DNA of 64,000 nucleotides from Chaenocephalus aceratus (GCA_023974075.1 CM043790.1:2713023-2777022), one strand, 5' to 3'. Positions 22,217 to 34,886 are shown, counted from the stretch's first letter. Program-made: numbers and translations. Notes: generated by a model from the letters alone, not told the origin.

Positions 22217-23293
22217 CAGATAATGATGTACCGTCATTTTGACGGACAGGATCGTAACATTTCCGTCATAATCCATTATTACCCGTCACTTTATTTTTCA
22301 TGTTTTAATGATGAGATGAGACATATTTAATATTTATGTTTGGGTACTGAGTAGCAAATGTTCATTCATGAATTTTTTTTTAATGATTCATACAGAACTT
22401 TTAAGGGCATGGAGGAAAAAAAAGATGAACAGAGACACCGACCGTGTGGTCACTTTTCATGTCAACACGAACGACTTATTTTTTCCTGCACTTACAGCAC
22501 ACTAGAGGGGGGCAGAGGCCGCTAAAAACACCACGACAATTGTGCCTAAATAGGCAAATATGAACAATGCCATCGTTTTAAATGAGACAATTACAATCAA
22601 AATATGAACAAAACATTTACAAGAACAACTCAATTGACCTGCTGTAGCCTGAACGCTGATTTCTGCATTGTCGTGCACCCTCGGACAAATCCGTTCCTCA
22701 TTTTAGCTTCTCTACAGATGTCGCAGAACATTTTGCCATCTTCCCTCCTCAGCCACTTAAACTCTTGCTCCCACTGAACCCGGTACTCCCGCTTCAACTC
22801 CTTGCCACTTGCTTGCCCCTCTGCCGCTGGCTGAACGTTGTCAGTTTGAGTCTTACTGGCTTGTCCTTCATCCTCCACTGCATCAATCCCTCTTTTTTCA
22901 CCTTGTTTATCCACACCATCACAATTACTGGGCTTATTAAAAAAGCTTCCGACGATCAGCTGCCGTGACATTTTGCGATTGCTAAAGCCGGTTAAACAAC
23001 GAGGTCAAAAACAAGACTAGACAATAGCTACTTAATATACACACACTCGCCACCAACTGGACAGGGGTGTGAATGACTAAATAATAGTTACAGACTACAG
23101 TAGAGTACAGTAGATCGCCCTCAGTCTACCTGGCCACTAAGGATGTAATATAATGTGGGCCGCTGGTGGACATTTTGGCGCTGTTCCGAGTTGTGTTCTA
23201 ATCTGTCAAAATGACGGACTGCTTTCAGATTTTTCCGTCATTGTTAGAAAAAATCCGTCATTGACGGAAAATATTTGGTTAACGCGACCTCTG
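22217..23293 (-). mobile_element. hAT-type element encoding a TTF/ZNF862-like N-terminus
   Basis: CCGTCATTTTGACGGAC near the left end is mirrored by GTCAAAATGACGGAC near the right. The right end is GGTTAACGCGACCTCTG, and a left CAG at 22217 is the best partner. TIRs are imperfect. Flanks TTGCTGGT and TTGAGGAT agree at 5 of 8 positions, so the borders are provisional. It carries the transposase fragment at 22630-22971. Confidence 0.6.
22630..22971 (-). pseudogene. TTF-type zinc finger protein fragment (hAT transposase N-terminus)
   Basis: A 113-codon minus-strand frame starts MSRQLIVGSFFNKP. It has an acidic/polar linker and then WLRREDGKMFCDICREAK and FVRGCTTMQKSAF. W-L-...-MFC-x2-C-x(n)-F-x2-GC is the TTF-type finger of hAT transposases related to vertebrate ZNF862. 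The usual downstream H/C ligands and catalytic region are absent, as the frame ends shortly after LQQVN. It could be a non-autonomous element retaining only the first exon. No evidence that it is expressed. Confidence 0.7.
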
Positions 23294-24084
23294 TTGAGGA
23301 TACATCAAACTCTGAATTGGCTGAGGATTTAGCCAAGACATCAGTATTGGCGGAAACATTTGACATCAGATCATACCTTGTTGATGTTATAGGAAGAAAA
23401 TGTGAAAATCTCTTCAGCTTCGATTAAACACACTTTATTTGGGAATCTAAGGAAAACAACGTGCTAAAATGCTAACATATAGGACCGACCACTCTCCTAG
23501 TTTCTTAACAAGGTTACTCATTTCTGTTAGAAACGGGAAGTTGTAGATTCACTTCAGCTCTCTATGGCATATTGAACATTGCACAGCGTGAATTGGGCCT
23601 GTAATGAGTAATGAACAAACATTTGGATTGTGTAAAGAACGTGTGCACTTCCTCTTTCTGCTGATAAACACTTGACAAAAATGATTTTATAATTTCGTTA
23701 ATAATGCTTTTTTTTTTACGGGCGTTTATGGTGGTCTTTTATGGTGGAATTTTTTTCAGCTAACATTAAATAATTGTATAAGCTGGTAAATCTAAGTGGA
23801 TGTATCTTGTGGTGACCCTGAAGGGTTCAGTGGAAGGACTCTTTGAGTCGTCCAACCTTTATTATTCCAGCCTGGGTTTCAGCTTCCTGTTTAGCAAACT
23901 GCCGTGGTGAAAGAGCAGCAGCAGGGACACAGAGCCAGCAGAGTGACGGCCGGCGTGAGAACCAGAGACAGAGCCACAAGCATTAGATGCTGTTTCAGTC
24001 TCACATACGGGCCCCTCTGTCTCTCTGCCCAGTTCTCTTGGCTCCGAGCCCTGCATACCCCAGCTGATCCTAATTACACACATA
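23294..24084. other. Intron sequence, nothing recognised
   Basis: AT-rich with a poly-T run near 23709. No frame or repeat supported up to the 3' end of the L2 copy. Confidence 0.4.
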
Positions 24085-24510
24085 AGAAATGTGAGGAGCA
24101 TAGCAGTGAGTCCTCTCTACACAGAGGACATTTAAAGGAGAGGGAAGTTTTTTTTCCACAAATAAAGGATTTGAAGGTTGAGAGTGAGTCCATATTGCGT
24201 ATGTCTTGTGGGAGAGAGTTCCAGAGACGGGGGGCAAAGTGGCTGAAGGCTCTTGACCCCATGGTGATCAGGCGGGCAGAAGGTACAGTGAGTTGGAAGG
24301 CAGAGGAGGATCGGAGGGCACGAGAGGAAGTGTCGATGTGAAGGAGCTCAGAGAGATATGGAGGTGCAAGAGTGTGAAGGGCCTTGAAGGTGAGGAGCAA
24401 CATTTTAAAGTCGATGCGGTATTTAACGGGGAGCCAATGGAGTTGTAATGCTCCATCACATGTTTCACATCTATCACAGGGTGAATCTTAAACTGAAGCT
24501 TGACTTTAAA

Positions 24511-24648
24511 GCGACCCAACGGAAGTTTCATGTAAGTTTAGTTCTTTCACTCGTAGCTCGGGCTGCGGGGGTGCTATGGGAGCACGTTGATACGACCTTC
24601 CAGGCCTGAGATATGGCCGCATTTTACAATAAACTTCCGTTGGGTCGC
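24511..24648. mobile_element. MITE, 138 bp, 18 bp perfect TIRs, TTAAA flanks
   Basis: GCGACCCAACGGAAGTTT and its exact complement AAACTTCCGTTGGGTCGC bound the element. TTAAA occurs on both sides (24506-24510 and 24649-24653). It is inserted in the debris that replaces the L2 RT core. Superfamily not assigned. Confidence 0.8.
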
Positions 24649-24653
24649 TTAAA

Positions 24654-24737
24654 AACAAATATCGCAAAACAAATCGCAATCGCAATATCCGTCAGAAAAA
24701 TCGCAATTAGATTATTTCCCCAAATCGTGCAGCCCTA
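24654..24737. mobile_element. hAT terminal fragment
   Basis: AATCGCAATCGCAATATCC and CAAATCGTGCAGCCCTA form a hAT right end of the TAGGGCTGCACGATT type. The left end is not present. Confidence 0.6.
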
Positions 24738-25680
24738 GCTTTAACTAGGTGGGTAGGAAGGGGGTCAAGCTGGCAGGTGGATGATTTGGATTTACGAATG
24801 AGATTTGATATTTCAGCGACAGTGGAAAGTTCGAAGCTGGATAGTGGAGAGGAGAGGGGAGCATACGGAGTTGAGTGAAGTGATGTATAGCTAGAGGAGG
24901 TCAGTTGCTGGTGAATATTTTTGATTTTGGCATTGAAAAAGGTCATGAAGGTATTACATTGAGCAGTTGAATACAGGTGGGGTGCAAGAAAGTCCGGTGG
25001 TTGCAGAATGCTGTTGACTGTAGAGAACAGGGTTCTGGTGTTTCCTTCACCTGACCTAATTAAGTTGGCATAGTATGCTGATTTAGCAGAGGAAAGAGCA
25101 TCCTTATAGACGAGTATGTGGCTGTTGTACATGTCCTTATGAACTACAAGGCCAGTTTTAGTTCAAAACAACGACCTTTAGCTTTGAGCTGGCGTAACTC
25201 AGGTGTATACCAGGGGGCAGAGCGAGTGAAAGAGACAGACAGGGATTTCAGAGGTGCATGTATGTTTAAAAGGTTATGGAGTCCATCGTTGTAATGGGAG
25301 ACCAGCTCATCGGTGGTGGATAGGCAGTCTTTGCAGGTGAGGTTATTAATTCCATTAGAAAAAGCAGGCGGGTTGATATTCTTAACGTTACGGAATGAGA
25401 TCGATACTGACATATTTGCTTTGGGTAGTGTTAACTTGACATTGAAGGTTACAAACTTGTGGTCAGAAATGGGCACATCGAATGCAGAGCAGTTCAGAGG
25501 AGTTACACCAGAGCAGCAGATCAGATCAAGTATATGTCCTTTGGAGTGTGTGGGAAAGTCAATATATTGCTGTAATCCAAAACTGGAGATCCATAAAACA
25601 CCAGCTAGTTTTGACTGCTCCACTGTCAACAATGGCACCGAGGTAAAGCCTAGAAATCCTGTATTTAAAAAAACACAAAA

Positions 25681-26340
25681 ATGTTTCAAACAGTGAATCA
25701 AGCTAAAATAGTGTGGGATCCTCGGTGCAAGCCGAAGGGACTATTCAGTGGACATTTACATTTCTGCAGCATCTGCAACAAACATGAACAGCTAGAACAT
25801 CTCCTCCTTGAGTCCAATATTGACTGTTTGGGAATATCTGAATCTTGGCTAAAACAGTCGTCACCATCCACTCTTGTATCTATGTCAGGATATAATGTGT
25901 TTAGGAAGGACATACTGAAGGGAAAAGGAGGGGGTGTGTTGCTTTATGTGAAGAATACCTTTACTTGTAGGGAGATTGCACTCCTAGCCAATATTGAATT
26001 TGATTGTGTGGAAATCACACTATCTGAGGAGATGTCCCTCACCATGATTTGCCTGTATCGACAACCCACCGCTAAGGTGGATTACTATGACCAGGTAAAA
26101 CTCCTGCTGAATTCCTGTGATTCTAACAAAGAGCTAATTATCCTAGGAGACTTTAATATCAAACAAAATATAAAGAGTTTAAAACGGATCATGGATAATC
26201 ACAACTTAATACAACTAATGGATCAACCGACTAGAATAACCAAAACCTCCAAGACTATGATTTATTATTTACAAACAAAGCTGACAGAATAGTTAAAACA
26301 TACAACTTCCCGACCGGTCTTTCTGACCATAATCTTGTTC
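25681..26340 (+). pseudogene. LINE endonuclease domain remnant
   Basis: The frame reads GLFSGHLHFCSI, EHLLLESNIDCLGISESWLK (catalytic Glu), VSMSGYNVFRKDILKGKGGG, VLLYVK, MICLYRQPTAKVDYYDQVKL and ELIILGDFNI (GDFN with catalytic Asp/Asn). After a shift near 26265, TGLSDHNLVLFARKLTKKRF supplies the SDH box. This is an apurinic-type endonuclease that nicks target DNA for reverse transcription. All catalytic boxes are recognisable but the frame is broken, and the 5' Asn box is not seen because of truncation. Confidence 0.9.
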
Positions 26341-26574
26341 TTTTTGCCAGGAAACTCACAAAAAAAAGGTTCATGGCCGCACCTAAAACCCCTGCCTTCG
26401 GTTCTCGCTTCATCCCCAAAAACCTGCAACAACATTTTATGGAGGCAGTGAAAATGATTGATTGAGGAGACACTCTGTCCTCTGAAGACATTGGTGAAAA
26501 CAGTAATCTGTTCATATCTAAAATGAATAATACATTGTCTTCCTTCTCAAGAAAAGGGTGCCTTAGGGACGGGA

Positions 26575-27519
26575 AGGAACATCAACCCTGTTGGGGTTCC
26601 ACAAGGTTCCGTTCTTGGACCATTACTGTTTTCACTGTACATTAATGACTTGCCTAATGTATGTCCTGAGTTGAATGTGCAAATGTATGCCGATGATGTG
26701 ATCATCTTTGTACACGGGAAACACTGAAATGATCTCATCCTGCCTCTCAAAAGCTTTGGACAAGGTTCAACACTGGCTGAACAACATTTGCTTACAGTTA
26801 AATGCAAAACAAACAGTATGCATGATGTTCAGTAAACGACCAGTCAAAATCGAAGGATCCAATGTGTTTTTAAACAGAGCAGAAATATAACTAGTTCCCC
26901 ACTTCAAGTATCTTGGAGTCATAATGGACTCAAACTTGACTTTTAAGAAACATATTAAGAAAGTATCCAATACCATTCAATCCAACTTGCAACATTTAAA
27001 CAAATTAGACCTTTCTTAACTGTCAATGCTGCAAAGTCATACCTCCACTGTATGATTCTATCCCACATTGAATACTGTTTGACAAACTGGTCGTTTGCTT
27101 GTGCCACAAACCTGAAACCCATAGAACAGCTGTACAAGAGAGCTATCAATGTGTTTGACAGAAAGCCAAATTCATACCACCACTGTACCATCCTTGATAA
27201 ACACAATTTCTTGAGTTTTGACCATTTTAAGTCTTTTAAAAGTATGTGTTTTTTTTTTAATAAATGTTTACATGGACTGCCCCCCCCCCCTCCCTTAGGG
27301 GAATTCATCCACAAAAAACACACTGGACGCTGCACTAGGTCAGAAACCAGAGGAGACTGTGAAGTCCACCGCAGAAGGACCACTTTCGGACAAAATGTTA
27401 TATCAATTAAAGGCAGCTCATTGTGGAATAGCCTCCCAACTGAGATACGGGATTGTCCCACTTTGAACAGTTTTAAAGGTCAACTCAAAGAATGGTTGAG
27501 CAACAAAACAGACGTGTAA
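26575..27519 (+). pseudogene. LINE reverse transcriptase remnant
   Basis: GVPQGSVLGPLLFSLYINDL and QMYADDVIIFVHG carry the catalytic YADD. After stops come WLNNICLQLNAKQTVCMMFS, HFKYLGVIMDSNLTFKKHIK, HIEYCLTNWSFACATNLKPI and LWNSLPTEIRDCPTLNSFKG, ending NKTDV-stop. RT fingers between the endonuclease and GVPQG are deleted. A one-base shift follows YADD and stops interrupt later. No function expected. Confidence 0.92.
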
Positions 27520-27718
27520 TCACCGCTAAATGCTAAATGACGCTTTAACACAGGGGTATCTCCTCCTGCACTTTATGTAGCTCTTTTATCTTCTCCTGCA
27601 CTTTATATGTCATAGCTGCTACATTACATGCCATGTGTTTACTGCTGTGTGCTGCTCATGCTCTTTCTGCATATCATGTATTTATTTTTTGCTATGTATA
27701 TAAATGTCAGGTTCTTAA

Positions 27719-28088
27719 AGGTGGGGTAGGTCATTTTGGAGAAACCAGCTGGAGTGCGCTATAATTTGAAAATACACAGCCAGAACAAATCTGCCACTTC
27801 CTTACAGAGCCCCTCCTCCAACGTACACGAACGCGCACATGACCAATGAGGGCACGAGATAAGTTTGTGCACAGATGGAAGGCTGACAGGCAGGTAGGCC
27901 ATCCAGTTATTTTAGCCGGGTGATTGGTCGTGCTTTTACAGTACCACGGCTTCCACAGATGACATATTTTAATGGATTTTTGTCAAAGCACTTAAGATAT
28001 TCATTGCTAGCAGGATGTTAAGAGCATTCCATGGAATATAACAAAAAGTGTATCTCGAGCCAGTTTCACAAACCTACCTACCCCACCT
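27719..28088. mobile_element. TTAA-flanked MITE, 370 bp
   Basis: Ends AGGTGGGGTAGGT and (CCT)ACCTACCCCACCT are inverted repeats, flanked by TTAA (27715-27718 and 28089-28092). It splits the LINE 3' tail, so it is younger than the LINE. The interior has no coding. Confidence 0.88.
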
Positions 28089-28225
28089 TTAAATGTTGTA
28101 TGTGAGGGACTACGGATGGAAATTAGCTCAAAGCTAAAATCTGGCATGTTTACGTTTTAAAGCATTATTTGTTTTAAATGTTCATCAATATGCATTGTCC
28201 CTCTTCAAATAAACGATTAAATGAA

Positions 28226-29900
28226 ATGAAAATACATGATGTTTAAAGTAACAATTTTGCCGATGGCGATATTACATGTTACTGTGTTTTGTTGTTGTTA
28301 TTTATTACACTTTTGTGCCAGGAAAGCAATAACTAAATGTGTTTTAAAAAACATGAACTGTTTTCAGGCTTTTTTTATTAAATCTCTTTACTTTGCTGTA
28401 CTATTACCTACTGATTGAGGTGATTTCACGTTCCAACAGACAGTGGTTGCTTTTCATTCTTGTTTGCGTCATTAATACCTCACTGGTGAATGTCCGAAGC
28501 TTTTGAGTTTCTTAAAAACGGCGGTTGTGACCATCCGACCTAATGGTACTATTAACTTTGTCACGCCGAACATTAGCCACCTTTAGCTTAGCGGTGGTGA
28601 TGTGAAATCATGCAGCCGTCATGTAGTTTGTTTGTAGCTAACCCTAACCCTTTGCTGTGTTTGTGTTTTGTGCTGAACTAAACATGTCAGTATCCTAAAC
28701 ATGTGGTGGTCTTATTTTCTGCGATATTCCAAAATCTAATAAAAAAATCTCAATTTTATCGTGCTAACTCCTAGGTTGGTCTACAACACAACAATACCAC
28801 TTCCTATTAGCCCCTGACCTTAAATGTAACAATGGACAAAAGAGGAGGGTCTCTGGGTGAGTCGGGGGCCACAGCGAGTTCAGACAGGTCTGTTATAACA
28901 GCTGGACGGAGGGCTGAGCGCTGACAAGACAGCAGAGGCTTCATGGTTACAATGACTTCAGATATAAAACCTAAATGCATGCTTACATTTTTCAGAAAGG
29001 CTGCTTCAATACATTCTTAACCTTTGTGGTGCCATTCAGTCAACTGTCGTTGATCTGTTTGTAAAGAAATCCCATAAATCATCACCTAAATCTTGGATAT
29101 AACCTCTGTTAAACCTAATTTCCGAGTAAAATAGGCAAACACATTTGAATGATCTGACTGAAGTTGAGTTTACAAGAACATATCTTGATGGATTGTCACA
29201 GGACTGGTTTCTGTCAACGTTTAGTCAGTTTTGAAACCATTTCAATTTGTTTCTATGCAGCATATCTAGACATTTAAATGAAATATAAGTCATCCTTCTT
29301 TTTCTTGTGAAGAAATAAAATGTTCTTGTGACAAACTAGATGAAATAACCCCTTATTTTCTCATAAAAAACATTAGAAATGTGATTTTGGCTCCCTAAAA
29401 CCACTAGCTATATGCGGTAGTGTATGTTCCTGCACGTCTGATTCCACTTCCTTCCCACTGTACTGCTGTTAGCCACATTTAAGGTTCCTTCAGCCATGAC
29501 CCTGCGGGCCCCGTTCCAAATCAAATCACCCACAGCACACAGATGTGATATTCCATATCCCGGAGCTGCAGAGGCAACTCCCCTGGGGAAGTGTAGGAAT
29601 CCAGCTTTCATATGAATTGTGTTCACATGCACACTCTGCATCACAACACTGACTGTAATGTTCTTAAAGCCACAGGGCACCACCACTCTGCACAAACTGC
29701 TTTTTAAATTGTCACCTTGAGTGACTTGCTGCATGCCACACATTCTTTACCTCCTTTCAACCTGCGCTGATGAGCCACATCCACACAAAAATGAAAACAC
29801 ACTCAGACGGAGGAGATAGATGGGCAGGTGCGCATACACAGGTTGGCAGAAACACATGCAAACACACATCTCAGACATGAGTCAGATGTTTCCAACTTAC
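28226..29900. other. Septin intron sequence, nothing else recognised
   Basis: AT-rich unique-looking DNA up to the septin exon. No open frame with recognisable content and no clear repeat end. Confidence 0.45.
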
Positions 29901-29999
29901 CTACAACCATTAACGTAAACTCAAACCCTCTTTTGACTGACTTCCGGTACACCTGGTTGGGGAGATTTTCAAAGCCCACATAGCCCTCCAGGTTCCGCG
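29901..29999 (-). CDS. septin7: Septin-7 group, N-terminal coding exon
   Basis: Acceptor TTTTTCTTCACAG is followed by 99 nt encoding (x)[20 protein letters not shown] then [12 protein letters not shown] and the first base of a split Gly codon, then donor [36 protein letters not shown] is the highly conserved septin-7 segment just before the P-loop. It includes the basic YRKSVKRG stretch, the polybasic region that in septins binds phosphoinositides and contributes to the NC interface. Entry is phase 1: the first codon is (N)CG, so the upstream exon must end with one base of that codon. The exon feeds directly into 1170-1276. The start-codon exon was not identified. Confidence 0.95.
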
Positions 30000-30268
30000 C
30001 TGTGAAGAAAAACACACACATTAATATTAACGCAATAATCACACAGTATGAATAAATGGTACAAAACACATACGCAAAATTGCCTGAAATGACTATCTTT
30101 AACATGGAGTAAAGGCTCAGCATAAAAGGCTTACACAGATAACACACAGCATCTATGCTACTATGGTATGTGTGGTTGAGAAACAAACACAGCAGCATTT
30201 GGAGCTGCACTAGTCATTATGTGCGCACAAAGTGTGAACCTTCAATTAGTATTTCTATGCCCCTGCAG

Positions 30269-30269
<1 letters not shown>

Positions 30270-30303
<34 letters not shown>

Positions 30304-30322
30304 ACACACACACACCACACAC

Positions 30323-30393
<71 letters not shown>

Positions 30394-30485
30394 ACACACA
30401 CACCACACACACACACACACACAACACACACACACACACACACACACCACACACACACACACCACACACCCAACACACACACACA

Positions 30486-30516
<31 letters not shown>

Positions 30517-30518
30517 CA
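30270..30518. repeat. Imperfect (CA)n microsatellite with CACACCA interruptions
   Basis: About 250 bp of CA with repeated extra C or A slips (ACCACAC, ACAACAC), starting 270 bp upstream (in gene direction) of the septin exon. Open frames here are artefacts. Confidence 0.98.
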
Positions 30519-31563
30519 AATGAGGAATTTGCCGGTGTATGTGGTGCATACATAAACGCAGTTGAAGAAGATAAATTGTAAGAAAAACAACCAAAAAATG
30601 TAAACTTTTGTCAGCAAATATTTAAAAAATATATCATAAAGATATAGCAAATTATTTACATGAAAGACAGATATACCAAAAAATGACGTACAGTATCCTA
30701 TGACAAAATGCTCAGAATAATACAATAAAATATGTGCAGTAATGTTATGAAAAGTGGAAAGCTGTGCAGATATTAAGAGAAGTATCTTCAATAAAATAAA
30801 TAGAAAACAAGATCATTTGCATAGTATGTATTAATGTAATGCATAGTGTCTATGGAGAGGCTGAGGGTAAATGGAACTGGTCCCTGGTGTGGGACAGGAA
30901 GCGGCTCTCAGACCAGGTCACAACCAGCTGCTCTTCCTTATCATCACAGAGGGATCTTTCCATCCCTTTCTCTCTTCCACATTACTCTATACCTCTGCAA
31001 CTCCCAGTCGCTGTCAGATAACCCCAAACCCCCCCCCACAATCCCTGTCCTGCACGCTACGTGAGGCAAACACAATCGATGAGCTTCCTGCCAGCGAGTG
31101 GCTCTCTGCTCTGTCATGCATGGAGCTGATGGAAATCTGCAGCTCTGCACTGAGAGCTCTGTGAGATACAGGGTTTAAAGCTCCTGCAGCTCAACTTTGG
31201 ACTAGTACAAATTCAAAAATAAGACAAAAATAAGAACCCATCCTTAGTTTTGAAAACTTAAAGAGCCTGTGACTGCATCCCAACAACTGTTGTGCAATGA
31301 AATATTGGGCTAATCTCGAACCGTTAGTTTAAAAAAGAAAAAGCGATACGTTCCGTTAAATATCAATAATTTCGAACATCGCGGGGAAATTCCTTCGACT
31401 CATTTTGAAGTTTTGGGGGAAACCGGAAGTGACGTCAATGCGGGAACGCTTCGAGAGCCAAACACGGACAAAGTGTGTTATCATGCGTAGAAATGGTGAA
31501 TTACTGAGATTAGGCACGTTAATAACGTTTTAATGAAGTTGACTACAGTATATTCATATTTGT
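30519..31563. other. Septin upstream intron, nothing recognised
   Basis: No gene or element ends supported; a C-rich tract lies at 31025-31038. Confidence 0.4.
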
Positions 31564-31917
31564 CAGTGCTTTCATGTCAATTCGGCGACATAAACATAGA
31601 TGATCGTGGTGAAGATGATGATTACATTAGGATTAAAAATCGGGAGTGAGAGCTGCTGAATTTCCTCCCGTAGGATGGGATATAAAAACAAATCGATTAT
31701 TTTTGTAGTTGTAAACTCAAGTGGATGAAACTACATTTATTAGTGCTTTCATGTCAATTCGGCGAACATATGATACATTAAATGATCGTGAGGATGATGA
31801 TTAAAAATCGTTTGTTTGTGCCGGTCTGCATTTCCTGATGAGAAAACAAACCGATGCTTTTTGTAGTTGTAGTACACCAACATGGATTAAACTGTGTGTT
31901 TTTTTTACCACAATGTT
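31564..31917. repeat. Imperfect tandem duplication, unit about 177 bp
   Basis: AGTGCTTTCATGTCAATTCG begins units at 31564 and 31741. Each continues through ATGATCGTG, GATGATGATTA, AAAATCG and TTTTTGTAGTTGTA. Unit class unknown. Confidence 0.75.
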
Positions 31918-32041
31918 GGGGAAATTAATGGATAAAATGCACGGATTATTATTATTATTATTCCCACTCCGATCGGGACACGAGGTCCACCGTTTCCCCG
32001 CAGCGAGGCTCCCCCCGTTGACCGTTTACGTGGGCTGGGTG

Positions 32042-32914
32042 CAGTGGCGGACTGGCCATCGGGACGAATCCCGATGGGCCGGTACCGAAGTGGGCCGGTC
32101 GGATAAGTCACTAGCACATCCCCCATAGGCGGCGCGTGAGGCTCAGGTTTGAGAAGGCTAAATAACTTTTTTTACCTGACGCTGCCCGCCTCCGGCGTCT
32201 ATAGAAAAGAGATGAACTCAGTGTGCGGAGTTTAAATCTCTCAAGTCATATTACAGGATAAAGGAAATACAGTTTAAACTGCCGTATGCAGAGAAGACGC
32301 CGACGTGTCACACTTATCATTCATAACATTCATCAATCAGATCATCGATCATATAATATCATAATATATAATATATTTTCTTATCTGAGTCAGCTTCTCC
32401 AGCCGTATCTGGCCGTGCAACACTTACAGTGTCACAGACTGTATGCAGAAGTTATTTTAAGCAACACATTATGTTGACGAAACACTCGAGAAATGTAATT
32501 AAAGTCAGATCCACTCGTGTCTTAGACGTGAACGCGCTCTCAGCTGGAGAGAGAAACCCTGGCTTGATTTACCGAGTTGATAACCAGCGTCGTAGGACCG
32601 CTTAGCGAGATCTCGTTTGTTAGTTTGTTGTTGTTAGTTTGTTTGTTACTCAAACATATCCAGGGTCTGTTGAACTGGCTTCGTAGTACAGGGCACAGGT
32701 GGCTAGCAGCGCTAATGTCAAAGACACAGACATTATACATTATATTTGTATTTTACCAGGATGCAGTGACACAAATATTACATATTTACATTTACTATCT
32801 ACAGCACCCGCCGCCTCTGACATCCCCCACTCCCCCCGTTGACAATTTACTAGCGGTACCGAAGTGGGCCCGGTCGAGAGTCCCGGGATGATTTTTAGTC
32901 TCATTCCACCACTG
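32042..32914. mobile_element. hAT-type non-autonomous element, 873 bp
   Basis: CAGTGGCGGACTGG at the left and CATTCCACCACTG at the right are imperfect TIRs. CCGGTACCGAAGTGGGCC words lie near both ends. Flanks GCTGGGTG and GCTACATG agree at only 5 of 8 positions, so the target duplication is weak or decayed. Confidence 0.65.
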
Positions 32915-34719
32915 GCTACATGACCATATGATCGCCCATATTGACGCACCTCATTCCTAAACTTCTAACAGATACAACATAAACCGATCCTTCAGCCTCA
33001 TATGAGCTCTCAGACACGTTCAAAAAGTAAACTGTCATCGCTGTCTGAGCTTGCTGCTGTGTGCGCCATCGTGCGTTTACATGCAGAAGCTGGGATCCTG
33101 AACGGTGCAGCTGGAGCGCTGTGTCCGCAATGACGTCACACATCATTTGGCGGGACTTGAAGAATCCGCGAGAAGATCCAGAAAATTGTCAACATTGAAG
33201 GGCAGATTAATGGTTATCAAAGTACAAATATCCAAAATCAGTTCAGTAACGGTTTTCAAGGGGACAATATTACTCAAATTGAAGGGTTTGGATGATGGGG
33301 GAAACTCGTGTCACAGGCTCTTTAAACGGGGACATATTAGGTCATGTTCACACTACTGCACGAGTGTAACTGTGAATATGCCCAATCGTTATGCCCAAGC
33401 TTCTGTACTTGGAACTAGAGTGTTTGTCTGTTTGACGCAACTTTTGGGCATTATGGGTGTCATATGATGCATCATAGCAACGTTCTTAGTTTATGGTGCA
33501 CTTAGTCATCACTGCTGACAGTGAATCATGGATGCATAAAGAGAACTGGGTACAGCGTTGGAGGCTGGGCCTTGTCCATTCCTATTAAAGTAGACCTTCA
33601 GTACAACAGTACAGGGATGGATCTTTCAGTGATCTTCCGCCTCTACTTGGTCCATGGCACTTTTCCTTAAACCCATTCTGGTCTCGGCTCAGAGAAATTA
33701 ACTCTGGACTCAGCTTTTAGAAAATTGTAAAACTTTGAGAACCTAATGATTTAAATAGGGTCTATTCAAGTGTGGAGACTGTGAAGATGTGTGACTTCTG
33801 CCCTTTGTACGTCAATAGCAAAAAATGCATTTTGGGGCCCAATGGTGTCACTTGACTAACATGGAAGTTGTATTACCACCGTTTGGCCACTATGAAAATG
33901 ATGTGAATACATTCACTATCTGTCCCCAGTTCTCATCAGATTCATATATTAGTGTTTTCCAAATCGTCCCCAAACTATACCTCACCACAAGACTGCTACC
34001 ACATGTATCCAGTTAGTAACGGTGATGGGAATATTACAAGGATCTTATGTTGTGTACAGCTTCTATTTGAGTGTGTCAGATATTTAATAAACACATTTAA
34101 GCAGAATAATATCAGATTGTACTCAGTATCCAAATACCAAACATTGTACTGTTAAATGGATGAGGAAAAAAAGTCTAACTGGAATATGTCAAAAAAAAAT
34201 GTAATGTAGCTGCTGAAGAAAACAGTTTGAGGCATGCATGTGAACACATACAGTGAAGCTTTACAGCAGCGAGGCTCCTGAATATGTCCACCCAAGAATC
34301 TACCAGTAAGAGAAACAGCCTCACCCTGGGAAACTAGACACATAAAAACATTTTTTTAATCACAGAAATGTGCCTTTGACCCAAAAACCGTACTTAAAGA
34401 AATGGCAGACTGATTTGATCTGTAAGCCATTTCCATCCAATCATTACTTTTCTTTATATGATTGAATAGCAATCCGTTCTTTATTATCCATTGTTTCATA
34501 AACTGTGACCAAGCACACATTAATAATGGAAGACAGTAAAAGTGGACAGACAGCACTATTACATACTATCGTGAGCCTTTGGCTTAGAACTGTGTTAGTC
34601 ACCAGTTCCAAAAAGAAACATTGATGCTACACATACAAAAAGATGTGAGGAAACAGCACTTTAGCAACAGTTTTGGGAACACTTTTTCCTGATTCAACAT
34701 AACAATGTTGAATCCATGT
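32915..34719. other. Intron sequence with one dispersed repeat (33705-33900)
   Basis: The 33705-33900 stretch (CTCAGCTTTTAGAAAATTG, ACCTAATGATT, GGGGCCCAATGGTGTCAC, CACCGTTTGGCCAC) is a diverged copy of 59830-60060. The remainder shows no gene or element. Confidence 0.5.
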
Positions 34720-34886
34720 GCAAAAAGTAGGGATGCTCCGATCGATCGGTCACCGATCAAGATCGGCCGATACTCACTCTCTACCGATCGATCGGTGCTC
34801 TCTAAACATGCCGATCGTGAGAGCTGATCGCATGACGTAAAATACATGACACTTTTCTCTGTGTGCGGCAAAACAAGCTCGCCAAA

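Larger units (their letters stand above)
24085..25675 (-). mobile_element. CR1/L2-superfamily LINE, internally deleted, minus strand
   Basis: Reading the minus strand 5' to 3': the end of an endonuclease domain (QYIDFPTHSKGHILDLICCS, PISDHKFVTFNV), an RT N-terminus (SAKSAYYANLIRSGEGNTRT, STCQLDPLPTHLVKA), then the C-terminal block QLHWLPVKYRIDFK, LLLTFKALHTLAPPYLSELL, GSRAFSHFAPRLWNSLPQDI. The RT core including YADD is missing. In its place lie a hAT end and a small MITE (about 24.45-24.74 kb). Confidence 0.9.
25676..28225 (+). mobile_element. CR1/L2-superfamily LINE, plus strand, with MITE in its 3' tail
   Basis: An endonuclease remnant (25681-26340), RT palm (26575-26730) and C-terminal part (26708-27519) occur in order. 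A 3' UTR follows, starting near 27520. It is interrupted at a TTAA by the MITE 27719-28088 and resumes with GTGAGGGACTACGGATGG, ending CAAATAAACGATTAAATGAA at about 28225. The 5' end abuts the minus-strand L2 at 25675. Confidence 0.9.

Noticed and set aside
24511..24648. Structured RNA gene
   Set aside because: The hairpin is explained by 18 bp TIRs with TTAAA flanks, i.e. a small MITE.
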